From: Hyphomicrobiales bacterium | GTDB lineage: Bacteria; Pseudomonadota; Alphaproteobacteria; Rhizobiales; JAKIUO01 | DNA: 6,267 nucleotides | Assembly (NCBI GenBank): GCA_027069645.1 | Contig: JALXEI010000133.1 | Coordinates: forward strand, 1 to 6,267 | Direction: 5' to 3' | Shown here: in pieces, positions 5,733 to 6,267 of the stretch | Layout: every line of letters starts with the position of its first letter | How positions within the stretch are numbered: the first letter of the stretch is position 1 | Notes under the pieces: generated by a model | Database searches by the model: none | The model's input: the letters and a program-made list of their open reading frames with translations, nothing else | What the model was told of the DNA's origin: nothing | Made by a program: the position numbers and the translations under genes

Positions 5733-6267
5733 TCAGCCCTGTCCGGAAACTTTACCGCTTTTGATTTCCGTCTCTTTCGGCACCGCCGCCCCCGTACCAG
5801 CAAGAGCAGGACGACCGGAAGGCTGTGAAGCTGATGCGGCTGGCGCCCCTGAAACAGGCAGTGGCTGTGATTGAGGCTGAGGCTGAGGCTGAGGCTGAGG
5901 CTGAGGCTGAGGCTGTGATTGCGGCTTGCGAACTGTTGTCTCTGTTACCGGAATTACATTGTCCGCCGGAGCGCGCGCCGGTTCCTGACCGCCGGTTGTC
6001 ACCCTGTTGACATCAACTGCCGGGGGGGCCGCCTTGCGTTTGCTCCTTGCTGTCGGTTCCAGTACAAGTTTCCCGGATTTCACCAGAGCGGTAAGCAGAT
6101 TGTGGACCTCGTTGCTTTTCATGGCTTCGCCATAATAAAAACCCTGCCCATAGTCACAGCGGATGGAACGCAACCAGGTAGCATCCTCATCGGTTTCAAC
6201 CCCCTCGGCCACAACATCCTTTTCAAGTTCATGGGCAAGAGCCACAATCGAGCGCAGAATCGTCGTT
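5733..6267 (-). CDS. EAL-domain c-di-GMP phosphodiesterase, C-terminal end with Pro/Gln-rich tail (5' end outside window)
   Basis: The frame is open to the window edge, so this is a C-terminal fragment. The first roughly 60 visible residues are the end of an EAL domain: ILRSIVALAHELEKDVVAEGVET, then a CDYGQGFYYGEAM motif. The Glu of AEGVET and the Gln of the YGQG segment are conserved in active phosphodiesterases that hydrolyse c-di-GMP to pGpG. The defining EAL signature and most metal ligands lie outside the window, so activity cannot be judged. After the domain comes a tail of about 105 residues rich in Pro, Gln, Ala and Ser, including an alternating Gln-Pro run. It has no hydrophobic helix and is predicted by eye to be disordered. 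Possible N-terminal sensor or GGDEF domains cannot be seen. The stop is TGA at 5735-5733. The gene precedes glmM on the same strand by 89 bp, with no terminator hairpin between them. Confidence 0.88.
   Translation of the reverse strand, partial: TTILRSIVALAHELEKDVVAEGVETDEDATWLRSIRCDYGQGFYYGEAMKSNEVHNLLTALVKSGKLVLEPTARSKRKAAPPAVDVNRVTTGGQEPARAPADNVIPVTETTVRKPQSQPQPQPQPQPQPQPQSQPLPVSGAPAASASQPSGRPALAGTGAAVPKETEIKSGKVSGQG
5863..5920 (-). repeat. Hexanucleotide tandem array (GGCTGA)6 inside the EAL-gene tail
   Basis: Six perfect copies of GGCTGA occupy 5875-5910, flanked on both sides by the same ten bases GGCTGTGATT (5863-5872 and 5911-5920). On the coding minus strand each unit is CAG-CCT, coding Gln-Pro. 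A six-base unit keeps frame, so copy changes would lengthen or shorten the Gln-Pro run without breaking the gene. Confidence 0.9.

Noticed and set aside
5720..5736. Direct repeat ATGTCAG-TTG-CTGTCAG resembling a PhoB box, tempting because a polyphosphate gene is near
   Set aside because: The repeat period is 10 bases, whereas the PHO box has 7-bp repeats with a period of 11. It overlaps the EAL stop codon and lies upstream of glmM, not ppk2.
6022..6028. G7 run inside the EAL-gene tail as a phase-variation tract
   Set aside because: Seven bases is short, the frame is intact, and a shift here would only alter the disordered tail, so there is little support for switching.

Overview
The window looks like chromosomal DNA from a Gram-negative alphaproteobacterium. 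The evidence is the GlmM protein, with its DGDADR metal loop and wording typical of that class; compact genes with mixed strands; a GC content that looks like the mid-50s by eye; and short palindromic intergenic repeats of the kind common in that class. I cannot name the genus from the sequence alone.

Layout: (1) 1-843, plus strand: the C-terminal part of a WD40 beta-propeller protein whose start lies outside the window. (2) 884-2920, minus strand, convergent with it across about 40 bp: a complete TIR - basic linker - transmembrane helix - seven-bladed WD40 protein. It keeps the TIR catalytic glutamate motif but has no NTPase module. (3) 2921-3132: a divergent intergenic region with small palindromes and a weak promoter candidate. 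(4) 3133-4053, plus strand: a class I-like polyphosphate kinase 2 with a very basic N-terminal extension and an A9 tract at its fifth and sixth codons. (5) 4054-4299: a convergent intergenic region holding two related imperfect palindromes of about 40 bp in opposite orientation. (6) 4300-5643, minus strand: glmM, phosphoglucosamine mutase, with its own good -10 box and Shine-Dalgarno sequence. (7) 5733-6267, minus strand: the C-terminal end of a c-di-GMP phosphodiesterase EAL domain, followed by a disordered Pro/Gln tail coded by a (GGCTGA)6 hexanucleotide array. The window cuts off its start.

The TIR/WD40 pair is the accessory part and resembles bacterial stress-sensing or defence effectors: a TIR NAD-consuming domain coupled to a propeller sensor. 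The remaining genes are housekeeping or signalling: polyphosphate-driven nucleotide phosphorylation, UDP-GlcNAc precursor synthesis for the cell wall and LPS, and c-di-GMP turnover. Nothing in the sequence ties these together in one operon. glmM and the EAL gene are co-directional, but glmM appears to have its own promoter. No tRNA, rRNA, CRISPR array, transposase or integrase is visible.
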